Assembly (NCBI GenBank): GCA_963931925.1
Contig: OZ007576.1
Coordinates: 13,439,567 to 13,503,566 of the forward strand
Length of the DNA stretch: 64,000 nt
Origin: Onchidella celtica
Taxonomy: Eukaryota > Mollusca > Gastropoda > Systellommatophora > Onchidiidae
Direction of reading: 5' to 3'
In this document: piece by piece, positions 1 through 12,117 of the stretch
Numbering within the stretch: position 1 is the first letter of the stretch
Layout of the letters: every line of letters starts with the position of its first letter
Program-made: the position numbers and the translations under genes
Notes under the pieces: model-generated
What the model was told of the DNA's origin: nothing
Databases searched by the model: none
Seen by the model: only the letters and a program-made list of their open reading frames with translations

Positions 1-55
1 TTTTTGCTGGGTTTTGCACCAATGTGCAGTTAGTATATTTTTATTGACTTTCCAG

Positions 56-216
56 CCAACAATCCTCGAGACTACCGGGACCCTATGGATGCTCCACCCC
101 CACGTGGGAGTCCTGCTGCCTCAGAACCTGCACTGGTGGGCTCAACCTCTGACCCTCGACCTAGAAGTTACAGTGTTCCCACTAGCCAGGGACCATCACC
201 CAACTGGAAAAAATGG
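56..216 (+). CDS. Ser/Pro-rich gene, internal coding exon A
   Basis: This is an internal exon of the gene that ends at 4237. It starts after a polypyrimidine tract and AG at 54-55 and ends before GTAAAT at 217. It begins with two bases of a split codon and ends on a complete Trp codon, which joins in frame to the exon at 1441. The peptide is rich in Pro, Ser and Arg (DAPPPRGSPAASEP, then RPRSYSVPTSQGPSPNW). The upstream part of the gene lies outside the window. Confidence 0.6.
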
Positions 217-1440
217 GTAAATAATCACTTTTGTAGTGGTGCTTCATTAGTCACTTTATTAGTAGACCAGATGAAGAGTTATGTTATGGGAGAGAGGGAT
301 GAAAGTTGACAGAGATGGCAAATGTTGCATGTACTGAACAGGATAAACAGAAGAACTGCAGATTACAGGGCTCCCACATAGCCCTGAATTTTCAGAGATT
401 TCTGGAAAAGCCATGACATTTAAAATTTTAGAAGCCTCAGTAACAGTGGATTAGCGCTAGAATTCTCTTCCTGTTTAAAAAACATTTAAAATATGGGGAA
501 AACCTGCACAAAAAATAAGTAGGTAATATAGATTCTCTCTCATTTTCTTGCGTTTAACCCTATGCCACCTGGTAGTCTAGCTCCGTGCCCAGTTCATTTC
601 CCTGACAAAAGGAGCATAACTCTTCATGTAAATATTGTTGACTTTAAAAATTCATAACAATTCAATCATTCAACAGAAATGCACCCAACTGTCATAAATG
701 ACAAAGGAAATCTTGTAGATTAGTATCATTGTTTTATTAAATAAGCCTCAAATTATCCTGTGTTAAAAAAAAAAAAAAAAAAAAGTCATCAACACCATCT
801 TTATCCAAAACAGTCTCCTGAGCTTGCATCACCTCCACTATGGGTTTCACTATCATCAATGTTATTCTGAAACACTTCTTGATCAATGCAAGACTCATTT
901 CCATCCATAATTTGGCTCTTTACATCTAAATTGTAAAGATTTCCATCATATGCAGCCCCTGTAGTCTCCCTAACATTCCTCCGGAGTTCATCCATTGTTT
1001 CAGTTTTCGTCCACAAACTTAAAAAATTCACAAAAAATCACAGAATTGTCCAATCAAGCTCATTCTTGCAGTGGGCACCACCATTATGAATACATAACGA
1101 GCAGAACTAGCTTCCACTGCGGTAGTTAAAAAATTTGGAGCCACAGAATCAGATTTACGAAACTATGTAAAATGCGGGCACAATCTGGTGTTACAGGGAA
1201 GGCATCGGTGACCACTGACTGGCCCATTTGGGCACTACAGGTGTCAGGGAGTTAAGGAGCCCTGGAATTTAACATTTTGTCATGGAAAAGCCCTGGAAAA
1301 CAATTTCAAAGACATGCAAGAAGTATAAAATTCGGAGACTGAAATGTTTATGGTCATAGTGAAATCAGAAATCACTAATCAGAATCAAGGTTTAACTGGT
1401 TTCTTGCTCACAACCTAAGATATGTGCATTGTTTTCACAG
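217..1440 (+). other. Intron of the Ser/Pro-rich gene
   Basis: The intron begins GTAAAT and ends TTGTTTTCACAG. It is AT-rich and contains an A-run of about 20 bases at 766-784. A 76-codon open stretch on the minus strand at 801-1031 has no family I recognise and no clear splice context. I treat it as chance or a decayed fragment. Confidence 0.5.
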
Positions 1441-1759
1441 GATGGCACAGGTGAGAGACCATCTATCACTCCCTCCAATTCTGCACAGGGAGGGGATTCT
1501 ACCTCCCCGTCCCCCTCCTCCACCTCCTCAGGGGTAAACCTACCCAAGTCCAGTCATCCAGGATTCCCTCCCTCACACCCCTCCCAACTGCAAACTTCTC
1601 AAGGAGGTGTGCCTGTGGGAGATCGTGGGTCCATCGACCAGTCCCGTTCACCACAGCCACAGCAGCAACATCATCCCTTCCACCAGCATCGCAGTCCCCA
1701 GCAGCAGCAAAGCAGTGCAGCACATCAGAGCATGCCTGAGGCCAGCTATCCACCATCAA
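1441..1759 (+). CDS. Ser/Pro/Gln/His-rich gene, internal coding exon B
   Basis: The exon follows TTTTCACAG and is open in the frame set by exon A. It is low-complexity: Ser/Pro tracts first (DSTSPSPSSTSSG), then Gln/His tracts (QPQQQHHPFHQHRSPQQQQ). I chose the donor GTCAGT at 1760 because it leaves one base, and with the first two bases of exon C this makes a Ser codon and keeps the frame. The neighbouring GTAAAG donor at 1764 would shift exon C out of frame. Confidence 0.6.
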
Positions 1760-2759
1760 GTCAGTAAAGTTCATCTATACATCATCACCGTTCCCTAAGA
1801 CTGCAGTAAGCCAAAAATTGAAAAAATGGATTTTTATATGTATTCAGCTGCATTCAAAGCTGCATCGAATGATCTTGGTTATTGACTCCTAAGGTGAAAA
1901 TAATTGCATAGCACTTTCAAAATCCATCATAACTACACCAGTTGTGCAAAAATAAAAGAGTTTTTCACTTCTTCTGAAGTGCAGCCAAAACCAATTACTA
2001 CAGTTTCAGGAAACGGTGACAATATATTGGTATATGAGTAGTCATGTCCACTGGCACTATTCATATATATTCCATTGATACTTTTCATGCATCTTCTTCC
2101 TTTGAAACTTACAGAAACACTTTGTGGTTGACTTCACAGAAAGTTAAGGGTGGAGCAACTTAAACTGTCAAAAGTGATATCACCACTATTTTTTGTTTTG
2201 TTTACAAAAAGCAAAGTTAAGCTTCGAAATAATATTATGTTAGGGCATAATGCTGGAGAAAAGAGGATATTAAATTTTAATACTTTCCAACCCAGTGTGC
2301 CAAACCCAGAGTACCGTGGTTTTTGCCATAACTTGGCAGAAAACTGCATATTTTTGGTCTGTGAAATGGACTATTTTCCTTAAATGTAATAGCATCACTA
2401 TCAGTAATATTTCATCACAAACATCAGTAAGTGAGGAACTGTCACTTTGGTTTATTTCTGTTACACTTTTTCTGGGATCTATCAGATGTAGGCCTCTAAT
2501 GTAGTATTTTATCATTAAAACTGGGTCAAACAGGCCCCATGAAGTACAAATCCATAGTGTTTTTTCTCTGCTTGAGGGTCTGAGGTATAAATCAGAATAA
2601 GAACTAGGGAGAGTAAAACAGGGTTGATGGGGTATTCATATAATCTTAACAGACAATGTGATCTGTGAACTGCCAAATGGGTATTTTGCTACAGCATGTC
2701 TGTTGGAAGTTCATCAGCAGCTGATAGTATGTGTAATGTTTTATTCTGTCTTCACCCAG
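1760..2759 (+). other. Intron of the Ser/Pro-rich gene
   Basis: AT-rich intron from GTCAGT to TTCACCCAG. No repeat or gene was recognised in it. Confidence 0.5.
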
Positions 2760-4237
2760 GTCTGCCTACTGTAGACAGCAGTGCTTCATCTCTTGGCCTG
2801 AATGAGACACCCAGTCAGAGTGCTTCTGGTTTGACAGCCCATGATGTAATGCAGAGCAAAATAGAGATGGCCTATCGTGCTGCTACCCCCACCAATGAAA
2901 CAAATCCAGCCCACAGCCGATCAAGTAGGGGAGACAAACCATCTTCCTCCAACCAGCAGACCACTCACTCCTCTCCGCTCTCGTCATCCACTGGCAAAGT
3001 CAGCAGTCAGATTGCTGCAAGTTCCTCCCCACAAGAACAAGGTTCAAGCCGATACCCGAGCTCAGCATCACATGACCAGCATGGACACAGCTCTGTTCAT
3101 TCCTCTGACCAGACAGAAGAAACTTCTGGAACTTACCATCGCGACCATTCAGCCGCAGAAACCTCAGCAGATCCAGCTTTATCTCCGTCATCTTCCAGTG
3201 TCCCACCCTACAGTAGGAAAAGAGGCATGGGTCGCCCTCGGGGTCGACAAGATGAGATTATGTCCCCTTCCACTCCTTCTTCCTCCATGCCCTCCCAATC
3301 CAATAATAAATCATCATCTTCTACCTCTGCCAGTACTCACCCCAGCAGCTCATCCTCCCGAGACCGGCCGTCCCCAAGTTCTGGGTCAGCAGAAAGTTCC
3401 AGCCGTGTAGGACACAAATCCAGCAGTGGTGACAAAACTGGACGATTGTCTGCCTATGATTTCCCTGACGACAGTCCAGATGACGAACCGGTAGGTCCCA
3501 CCCCCAGCAGCTATATGGCCCTGTCTGCTTCGAGTCGCGGAGCAAGGAAGTGTCCAGTGGATAGTTCAGAGGGTAAAACTTCTTGGTCAGGAGCTGATAC
3601 CCAGGGATCAGGAGAAGAGGGTAAAGGAGAGAAAAGTGAGGCTCAGGGTTATGAAACTTTCTCATCAGGTCAATCAGAGGGAGCCACTAAACCTCGATCT
3701 AGATACGGAAGTCGAGTCAGCAGCATAGAGGCAGATGCCGGTACAGGTCTTCATTCATCAGTGGACAGCACACGACCTGACAAGACTGGGGATGAGGGAG
3801 AGGGAGTGGACAGTTCTACCTCTGCAGACCGGTCAAAGCCTCCCAAACAGAGAGCTGGTGCACGGTCCTCTGGTCTGGACACAACAGCTCAAAGCAGTTC
3901 AAATGAAGCTCATACAGGGTCAGAGGTGAGCCAGGGGTCAGGTGAAGGAAGTAGTGATGGCCATCCCTACAACCAACAGTGGAGATGTTCCCGGTCAAGT
4001 CATGATTCAGCCATGGGTGAAGAGGCCAGCAGTCGGTCAATTTCCAGCTCAGATCACCCGGATAGTCATGGTGGTCCAGCCACATCCATCTCTGGTGGTC
4101 TCGCCTATTCTGGCAATCAGCCAGTAGTGTCCAGTATGATGCGAGACCCTGACCAAACCACTTTGTGTTCACGGGATCAAGAGCCGGCCCCTCTTTTGTC
4201 CTCACAGTATGAGACACTGTCGGATGATGATGTCTAG
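2760..4237 (+). CDS. Ser-rich disordered protein, terminal exon with AT-hook-like motif
   Basis: This terminal exon encodes about 490 residues and ends with TAG at 4235-4237. An open frame continues upstream to an ATG at 2696, but the strong acceptor TTCACCCAG ending at 2759 and the phase match to exon B indicate that the exon starts at 2760. The protein is dominated by Ser, Thr, Gly, Pro and charged residues, so it is probably disordered. A basic KRGMGRPRGRQ segment (about 3217-3249) resembles an AT-hook, the minor-groove DNA-binding motif. Acidic patches such as DFPDDSPDDEP and the C-terminal YETLSDDDV follow. I do not recognise the family. A nuclear, chromatin-linked or scaffold role would fit the composition but is inference. 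Domains from the missing 5' exons would be needed to name it. Confidence 0.7.
3213..3254 (+). other. AT-hook-like basic motif within the Ser-rich exon
   Basis: The encoded residues KRGMGRPRGRQ contain the GRPRGR core typical of AT-hooks. There is only one copy, so DNA binding is suggested and not shown. Confidence 0.4.
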
Positions 4238-6645
4238 AGAGTGGGTGTGTGTGATAATGCCCCGTCACAACTGCCAGCTGACACTTCACTTTCTTTATTT
4301 GCATACATTTCTTTTGCAGTGTTGTTTTTTTCTTTCATGTTTCATGTGCATATATCTGCATTATTTTATGAAATGAAGTGCTTCGGTAGGGACAGTCAGT
4401 GCCCATGTTATTTGTTTCATTAAAATATTTCTCACTCGGGAGATTTCCTCAAGCTTTCACTTTAATCACTTAGAACTGTCCCTATGGAATACTTCTTTTA
4501 TAAAAGGACCTTTCCCATTTGTCTGAGAGATTACAAAAATGTAAACCGCACGTGAAAGTAAAAGTTATGGTCAGAAATGACTGAATCTGTTGGCTAGGGC
4601 AGTAATGGAATTGGTAATTGTGCTTTCTTTGTATTTTTATCGTACTCTGTTATTTGTAAAAGTTTGATGAATTTGTAGAGTGTCCGTGAAATTGGTTCCA
4701 TTAATTATGCTCAGCTGTAGCACACATTGTTCAGACTGCATTCAAGCACCGAGTCACAGCATGGAACATTGCATTATATTTGTAGCAGTGCAAGGCAAAT
4801 TATGACCACCGGCCTCTCTGTGACTCATGAAAACTGGCCGAGGTCTTGGACAATCAACAGGCCTGACTGGAAATTTCTGCTGTCGTTCGGTTTGCAAGTT
4901 TCAGTTGTTATTTGATGTGAAAACTTGATACTCCTTACTCAAATGATTACATGTTGAAAAGAAGATATCTTCAGTACTGTGTATGTACAGCAAAATATGT
5001 ATAGTTTTCTGATGGTAATTATTAAATGCAAGATAAGATTTCAAGTGAATGGTTCAAATTTTGAAACAAACATCCATTTAGGCTTATAAATGTCAAGTGA
5101 CATGGTCAGTCTCTATGTTGGACCACAAATATTAGGTGTGCGAAATTTAATGAGGATTGGTAATGGGACAGTAATTTGGTCATTTGTAGATTTAAGTTTC
5201 TACAATACAAATATTGTCAGGTACCAGCAGTGTGGACTTCATTGTTATTCTAAAAACAAAGCTTTTCAAAGTGTCTGACCTGGAACAAACATGTAGATTG
5301 CAGGGAAGATAATTTCTTCATAAAGTGCATGTAGTTTTCTTTTATTTTTGGATTAATATTGAATGAATTTTCATTAGAAATTGGTGAGGAAAACTCTGTT
5401 CTGTGCACTTGAATTGTAGATTTAAGATGGCCTCGTATTAGTCCACAAAGTGAGACAAAAGTGGAACACTATTTGCACTGAAAGGCACTGTGAAAGCCTT
5501 TGACATTTTCTCAGCTTTTCAGGAAAATGAGACGTCATCATTCAGCGAAACTGCTGAAGGCAAAACGAATCTGGAGCCACTGTGTCGGGGCTCTAAGTTG
5601 TTGTTTTTTTCAACCTTGTCGATGGACATGTTTTAGTGATTGAATTTGATTTTGTACAAACCTACATGTTCTGAAAGGGGTCTTTATCCAGTCTGGTGTG
5701 ACTCTGCTATAATTGAGAAAGTACCTCATGTCTACTGATCATTATCTGTTAGCATTATATTTTTACGTCTTTGTCTAGTTTGGCGTGGTTCTGCTGTAAT
5801 GCAGAATGCCTCATGTTTGCCGATCAGATGTTCATTAAGATTATGTATACATGCTGTAATCTGAAAAGTACCTCAATTATGCCATATTGTCCTATGTACA
5901 TTATATGTCATTGTCTAGTTTGGTGTGGTTCTTCTATTATTGAGAAAGTATCGTGTCTGCTGACCAACAGTTGAACTGTACCATTTTGCACAATACTGGC
6001 ATTTCTTTAAGAATGCTTTTCCAGGGCTAAATGTAAAGTGTTAAATTCCAAGACTATTTAAATGCAAGAAAATGAGAGAAAATTTCTTTATTTTTGTTGG
6101 TCAAGTCCAGTCTTTTTGTTAAATTTTGAAATTCCGGGCTTTTCCCAGGGATGCCTGGAATTCCAGGGTTGTGCAGGAACTCTGATTGTATGTGTTATAA
6201 ATATGACATGCAAAAACTAGCATAAGTAGAGATCATCTTGTCAGAATGTTGCTGTTATTAAGTATTGGTTCATGTAATAAAAGGTCTTTAGATTGCCAAA
6301 CACCCAATTTTCTGTTAATACTGAGAAACATGTAAAGTAATTCATGAGTGGAGCAAATGTGCGGTTAATTAAGGTTTAGTTGCCTTTCAGTTTATAGAAT
6401 TGGTTTTAAATGCACCAGTACTGAAACAGGATTTCGGTATCAGCTTTTATATTGTTCAGCTTATTTGTGTTTTTGTAAAGATCCCATGTCTAGCTTTTCT
6501 TTGTTTATCAATGATTTTACAGCTATGCTTACGCTTGTCTCAGAGAATATGTTTTTTAATTAGCGGCATGTTTTAATTATTTTTGATGCGCCATGGAATG
6601 TACAACACCTGTATTGTGTCAAATAAAAGTATTGCTACAGACATT
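4238..6645 (+). other. Probable 3'UTR of the Ser-rich gene
   Basis: AT-rich sequence without coding signal runs from the stop codon to a canonical AATAAA at 6622-6627, which is followed by a T-rich stretch. An earlier AATAAA lies near 6278. The segment 5690-5960 contains three or four degenerate copies of a unit of roughly 90 bp that includes GTCTAGTTTGG(C/T)GTGGTTCT. The UTR extent is inferred from the signal position only. Confidence 0.45.
6622..6627 (+). promoter_or_regulatory. Candidate polyadenylation signal AATAAA
   Basis: AATAAA sits about 2.4 kb after the stop of the Ser-rich gene, with a T-rich tract beginning about 18 bp downstream. This is the usual arrangement of an animal cleavage and polyadenylation site. 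Confidence 0.45.
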
Positions 6646-9381
6646 TTTTTCTTTTTCTTTTTTTTTTTTACATTGTGATTGATGGGTGAATGAGTTGAGT
6701 TTGCCATTCTTTACAATACTAGTTTCTTACTTGTCTGGCCAGAGGACAGTTTTATTATAATACAGCCATACTTAGTAGGCAGGAATACACAAGATCAAGG
6801 TGACTGACTATACACAGACACTGGTTCCTTTAATTTGTTCAAGCATTTGCAAAAGTAACATTTATCAGACAAACAAATACACTGTATTGTGCAATAACAT
6901 GACTGCTGATGCTGAATGAACATGGAGATCAAAAACAACAATGAAGTAGTGAAAACATCTGTTCTCTCATCTCACTCATGTAAACCAGCATTAACACTAA
7001 ATAAGTAGATGACTGAAAAATTTCACTCTTTCAGTCTTTTTGTAATTTTTCTTAATGATAAAAAAATGCCCATATCAGACACTCGCCACTTTTATTCCGT
7101 TACCTGAAAGACTTTCACCATACACAATTTTTATACATGTAGTTATCATTTGTCAACCAACCCTGCAAGTCATATGAAAAAATATCACAACAATTATTAC
7201 ATTTACTGTGATTGGTGGACAGAAATTCAATTTGCTGGAGTCCTGAATGCAATAATAAGTTCAAGTGATAAAGACTTGTTGTCTTCTTTGATTCATAAAC
7301 TTTCAAATACCAAAAACTTCCACATGAGGCTGTGACCGAAGGGGTGAAAGTTTTTGCTGCAAAATTTTGCCCAGTATCACATTTACTAAATTGAAAGGGT
7401 ATGATGCACAGGAAAATTTCCTAAGATAATATCATGAAGTTAACTCCCTAAAGAAATATCCAAACATACCTGGTTTCCTGTTTTATTTCCACAAGGTACA
7501 CCCTCTTGACCGTATCGGTGTGATGCTGGACAAAATATTTTAATAACAACCGTCTGTTATAGTCTCATACAGTTTTCACAAGACTATGGACCCCAACCTG
7601 TAGAGATTGCCTGGACATGCTTTTTTCATCCATTTTCTCAACAAAACAAAAAAAAGTTCTGCATTTCCTATCGTAATTCTTTCTCTCGTTATTAAGCTCT
7701 CTAAACTGTCTTCCAATCTTCCTCTCTCAGTTTCTCTGGTTCTACCTTTCAGCTCACATTCTCTCCATGGTACCTTTTTCCATTTATGCCTAAACTCCCA
7801 TGTTCTCTTGTTCAGCAATTTTCTGCTTTTTCATCCCAAAAAGGCACAAGCTAAAAAACAGAGATAAAAAAATCACATCCTTTCATTGATCAACAAGACA
7901 TCCAGTTATGTATAATTACATGTACAGAAAATGGCAAAGCACCATCCAAGGTCTTGTCCATTTTTCTTGCCAAGTCTCTGGCATTAAATTAAACCAAGGT
8001 TACACTGGAAAGCTGAAATATACATGTATTTGAAACTGAATTTCGGTAGGATAGAAGTCTGCCCTAAGTAATAATTTATTCCCAGATCTGACTATCTTCT
8101 AAACAGCTGTCGCATTATTAACAAAAACAGCTGCCAAATTTAATTTATTTATTTTTTAAAAAGGCACAAAGTTGCATTTTCACTGAAAATTTAAATTAAG
8201 CTCAGCCAAAGTTCTTCATTAACTGATAATGATTTAGATATAGATAAGACTTCAACATTACTACATTTACATACTGATTCATTCTATTTGTGCATTAAAC
8301 ATGAAAAGATACATATATAAATGTATGCAAATTACTGATCAATATCTGGAAAATACATGTATATATGCAGCATTGTATATTGTATGCTGCAAAACAATAG
8401 GTTGTTCTCTGCTTGTTTGTTATCATTTGTGCATCAAATTTTGCATCCCTCTCTGACTCTGAATATAGTTTACAACCTTTTCATCACCTTCTTAAAGACT
8501 CATATCATATACCTAAATAATTACCAATGTGATCGGCTAATTCTGAAATAATAATGGAAATAGTTAAACATCTCCAAGCACTCTCATCAAATCTTAAATT
8601 TCAAACAAATTTTACATGCACTAGTAGACATCGAGAGCCATGGTGACAACTGATTGCTCCAGTTTAAGATAACATGTTGAAATCTAACAAACAACAAATT
8701 CAGCGGTACTTAACAGCGGAAACAGGTTCCTCCATTGTTGTCCTTATGCTTACCCCTAGAATTATGCATGTCTCATATTATTTTATTGTCACCACTCGAC
8801 AAGGAAAATGTAATAATCGAATAGAATCATAATGACATGTCACCAAATGATAGGCAAAGAAACTGTTTCCTCTCAATATCTCAAAAGTGTCAAATATGAT
8901 TTATGCCCTTAGCACAGAGAGCAGTGACAATATGATTTTGCTTTCCATTCTGTGAGTTGATTCTAAACATCTTGTGATATCTTACTTCTACTCTGTCTAC
9001 TGGTCACTATGGGTTCCAAGATGTGACAGACATCGACCAGTGGTCACAGCTGATCAGAAGTAAATATTCTTATGTTAGTACATGTAGATCTATTGCAATT
9101 ACAGGTTTTATATCCGTTTACTGTCTTTAACTTGGATGTCTACCGACTCTTTGAATGGACGAGGTTAATTCATAACAATGCTATGTAATCAGAAAACAAA
9201 TTCTGCACAATTTTTAACAGTCAGCCAAGGTACTGATATCTGTACTTTTGTGTTTATTGAGAAATGTAGTTCCCCACAGCCTTGGCAGACACAGTAAGCT
9301 TGAAGGTAGATATACAATATACAAACATGGAATGGCGCACTCACTATCCAAAATAGAGTCGGTATGACTGCTATGCAGAAC
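6646..9381. other. AT-rich region, possible 3'UTR of the minus-strand gene
   Basis: I see no exon and no clear transposon here. Minus-strand AATAAA (TTTATT on the plus strand) occurs at 9253-9258, about 125 bp beyond the stop of the 9382-9720 gene, and again near 6750. The gene could therefore have a short or a very long 3'UTR, ending tail to tail with the Ser-rich gene. Confidence 0.3.
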
Positions 9382-9720
9382 TTAAAAATCTTCTATTTTG
9401 ACCTGGCTCAGACATCCTTTGAATGAGTTCAACCGAACATCAATTTCTCCTTCTTCCAGCTCATCTTCCCCATACAGTTCATTGTAACAAAATTCAGATA
9501 TGCACTTGCGGATACACTTAGTATGTTGAACAGCCCAGCGTCCTTGACATTCAGCCTCCATTTCACAGCGCTGACGTGCTGACTTGTAGCGTTTGTCATC
9601 TCGCTTTTTCCTGTATGTGTAGTGCTTGTACTTGTACTCTGTGACGCTATCACACAAGCTTGCCAGGAGTAAAATACTAAAGCTGACTGCAAGGACTATT
9701 GTAATACAGTATCTACCCAT
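9382..9720 (-). CDS. Small secreted cysteine-rich protein, DUF4787-like
   Basis: The product is 112 residues. I chose the ATG at 9720 because a splice acceptor on the minus strand (TTATTCCTTTCACAG, exon edge at 9744) lies just upstream, which makes the longer open frame intronic. Residues 1 to about 24 (MGRYCITIVLAVSFSILLLA...) form a signal peptide with a hydrophobic core. A basic Tyr/Lys-rich stretch follows, then six cysteines (RC, EC, KC, KC, FC and a late GC) that suggest three disulfides. Near the end is the distinctive block DELEEGEIDVRLNSFKGC. I associate this with the uncharacterised DUF4787-type family, from memory of the motif and unverified. Function is unknown; an extracellular or endomembrane location is likely. 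The coding part lies in a single exon. Confidence 0.7.
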   Translation of the reverse strand: MGRYCITIVLAVSFSILLLASLCDSVTEYKYKHYTYRKKRDDKRYKSARQRCEMEAECQGRWAVQHTKCIRKCISEFCYNELYGEDELEEGEIDVRLNSFKGCLSQVKIEDF

Positions 9721-9743
9721 GGCTGAAGGATGACTGCAAACGC

Positions 9744-9758
9744 CCTGTGAAAGGAATA
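9744..9758 (-). other. Splice acceptor before the cysteine-rich gene start
   Basis: On the minus strand the sequence reads TTATTCCTTTCACAG followed by GGCGTTTGC, and the ATG lies 25 bases into the exon. This implies a 5'UTR intron whose upstream exon I cannot place. Confidence 0.45.
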
Positions 9759-10132
9759 ACAAAAAAGTAGAGCCACAGTACCTCAAGTGGCCTTGTGCTG
9801 TAGGCGGGAACATGACTTATCACATCTAAATTCATGTTATCATATCACATTATCAGTCACAAACTTTTTTTAAACAAGATTTTAAACTGTTTCTAATCTG
9901 CAATATTCTTGATCAGAATGTTATCAAAACAAAAAACTACCAACATGCCGGCACTGCATTCAAAATTAACTTTTTTCTAAAAAAAAAAAACTACAGTGGA
10001 GCCCGCATAATCCGAAGTCGTCGGGAAATGGATTACACTTTGATTTACCAGAGTTCGATTTACTTCTGAGCCGGGAAATAACCACAATTATGCTGTTTGC
10101 CCCATAATTACTTCCCTTCTTGCAGATCTCCC

Positions 10133-10155
10133 CTCCCCCCCCCCCCCCCCCCCCC
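10133..10155. repeat. Poly-C tract
   Basis: A run of about 20 C residues, with one T interruption near its start, lies inside the outer MITE. It is one of roughly 35 such G/C homopolymers of nine or more bases in the window. Confidence 0.9.
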
Positions 10156-10614
10156 AAGCATCTCATTTTACTATTTTTAGTCAGCAAACTTCATCCGATG
10201 TCATTTTTTGGTGAACTCTTACAGGGGAGACAAAAATAATGTTTTTATTTTTTTTTTAATTGAGAAGAAGGTCAACCGTGTCACCATTGACTTAGCACTG
10301 AGTGACGGACAAAGGTGACAAAATCAAGCAATGGGTGGGTCTACAAAAACAAACTTTTCAACAAATGATTTTCAAAGGAGTTTCAATTTGAAACATGATG
10401 AAAAGTACATTTTTAAATTAAACCTCATTTACCTGGCTTTCTGTGTGAGTTATTTTCAAACACGTGCACGTTACATCGGCGGGATGCTCTGCAACCCTTT
10501 GTTATGAGGGGGTCACTTCAGTATGCGCAGCTTAGAGCAAAAACGGCAAGACTATGTCTTGTTCAAGCTATAAAAACACACAGCTAAACACATTAAACAA
10601 TACAAAAGGAAGTA

Positions 10615-11412
10615 CAGTAGACAACGGTTAAACCGAAATCGGCAGGACCACAGGTTTGTTTTTGGTTTAGACAGTTTCAGTTTAGCTATAGGAGGCTTGA
10701 AAAACGCCAGTTTCAAGAGAGGCAGCCCCAAATCACTATCATAGAGGACAATAATGTATGTGCACAGGTTAAACAGACTCAACACATCCTCACTTGCTCT
10801 GTGTTTTTGACGGAGAATGAGGACGGGCGATTGCTCAGGCTTGGCACACTCAAAGCATGGATATGCAGGTGAATGTGGACTAACTCTCAAAACAGGGAGG
10901 CATGCATGTGGACGGATAGTACAGAACCGCCGTCCCGCCAATCTCGTAAACCTTTACCGTACATGATGCCGTGAAATGCGCTGTCCGCGATAACTAGTGT
11001 TGTCTCTCTGATGTCACACATATTACATGAAAGGTCACTCGTGATGCGCCAAACGTAACTAACGTCTGCTGCGTCTGACTTCGTACCCGTGAGTTTATGG
11101 GCCTCCCTTCCTCTCTCCCTATCCCTGTAATGCTGCCACTTCCATGTAGGCCCAACTACCGGGCAGAACAAAGCATACTTTGCTCTTATTTTTTTAGGGG
11201 GGAGGGGAGTGTACTGGGGTGATACAATGACTTGACTCAATGTATGGCAAATCACAGTGGACTGGCCACTGATTCCAGCAATTTTCTTTTCAGTTTAACC
11301 ATAGGGTTATTTCAGTTTAGCGCTAGTTTGTTAACAAAGATAAAGAGGAAAAAAATCGGGGATTCTTATTTTCTTTCGGTTCCGCCATTTTCAGTTTAAC
11401 CGTTCTCCACTG
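10615..11412. mobile_element. Nested Tigger/pogo-like MITE
   Basis: The left end CAGTAGACAACGGTTAAACC pairs with the reversed right end CAGTGGAGAACGGTTAAACT. TA dinucleotides flank both sides (10613-10614 and 11413-11414). The element is 798 bp with no coding capacity and sits inside the 9994-12115 element, so it is the younger insertion. Confidence 0.7.
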
Positions 11413-12117
11413 TATATTTTAGTCAGAGGAAGGATTGAACTTTATTTTGATGTAGAATACATGCCGTTACACATAAATACACAGCAGTAATACAATAGCC
11501 TTGTAATGTTGGCCTAAAATTATGCTGAAACGGGATTTCACTCCTTTAGCAGGGCAGTTTAGACTACCTATTATTAGGCCTTGTAAAATTAATTCTAGTC
11601 AGCGAACTCTGTTGGCTGTCTTTATCTTGGTAGCATGTATTGTGTGCGATGTCATCAATCAATAAAGACATTCTCCCATGTACGATGTTCAAAAATGCAA
11701 GACCGTAGACCTACTACATTAGCCCACCAGGTCAGTGTCGTGGAATTACCATTACACAGTGTAACAAAGCCGCACTCATGCCCCCTCCCCATCGAGTGTA
11801 GCGTGGTGAATGTGTAAACACTACAGCAAGGTATTTGTGGTACTGATCTGCTAAGAACCTCGTGTATGTGAGGTTGTTGAGCAGGCCTGTGTCAGCGTGT
11901 TTATGGAAATTGGCTTTTACGGTGTTGAAAATCAGAAGTTACATTGACAATAAGCACGCTTGATCAGCTCAATTTATCAGAATTTGGGCGGTTTGAACTC
12001 GAATTAGTAGTAAATGTTTAATGGAGATAAAGAAGAAAAAAATAACTCATTTCAAAATCACCTTGATTTAGAAGAAATTCAAACTACCAAAGTTCGGTTT
12101 ACATTGACTCCACTGTA

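Larger units (their letters stand above)
9994..12115. mobile_element. Tigger/pogo-like MITE (outer), carrying a nested MITE
   Basis: The left end starts CAGTGGAGCCCGCATAATCC and the right end, read in reverse, starts CAGTGGAGTCAATGTAAACC. Both are flanked by TA (9992-9993 and 12116-12117), as expected for the Tc1/mariner-pogo group. A second element is inserted at 10615-11412, so the original element was about 1.3 kb. No transposase reading frame is visible, so it is non-autonomous. Confidence 0.6.

Noticed and set aside
801-1031. Minus-strand open frame of 76 codons in an intron
   Set aside because: No recognisable domain, no splice context, and it ends near an A-run; not enough to call a gene.
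2696-2759. ATG at 2696 as the start of a 513-residue protein
   Set aside because: A strong splice acceptor ends at 2759 and the frame continues exactly from the exon at 1441-1759, so the 2696-2759 stretch is intron.
9721-9813. N-terminal extension of the cysteine-rich protein
   Set aside because: A splice acceptor lies between this ATG and the exon, and the downstream ATG gives a proper signal peptide.
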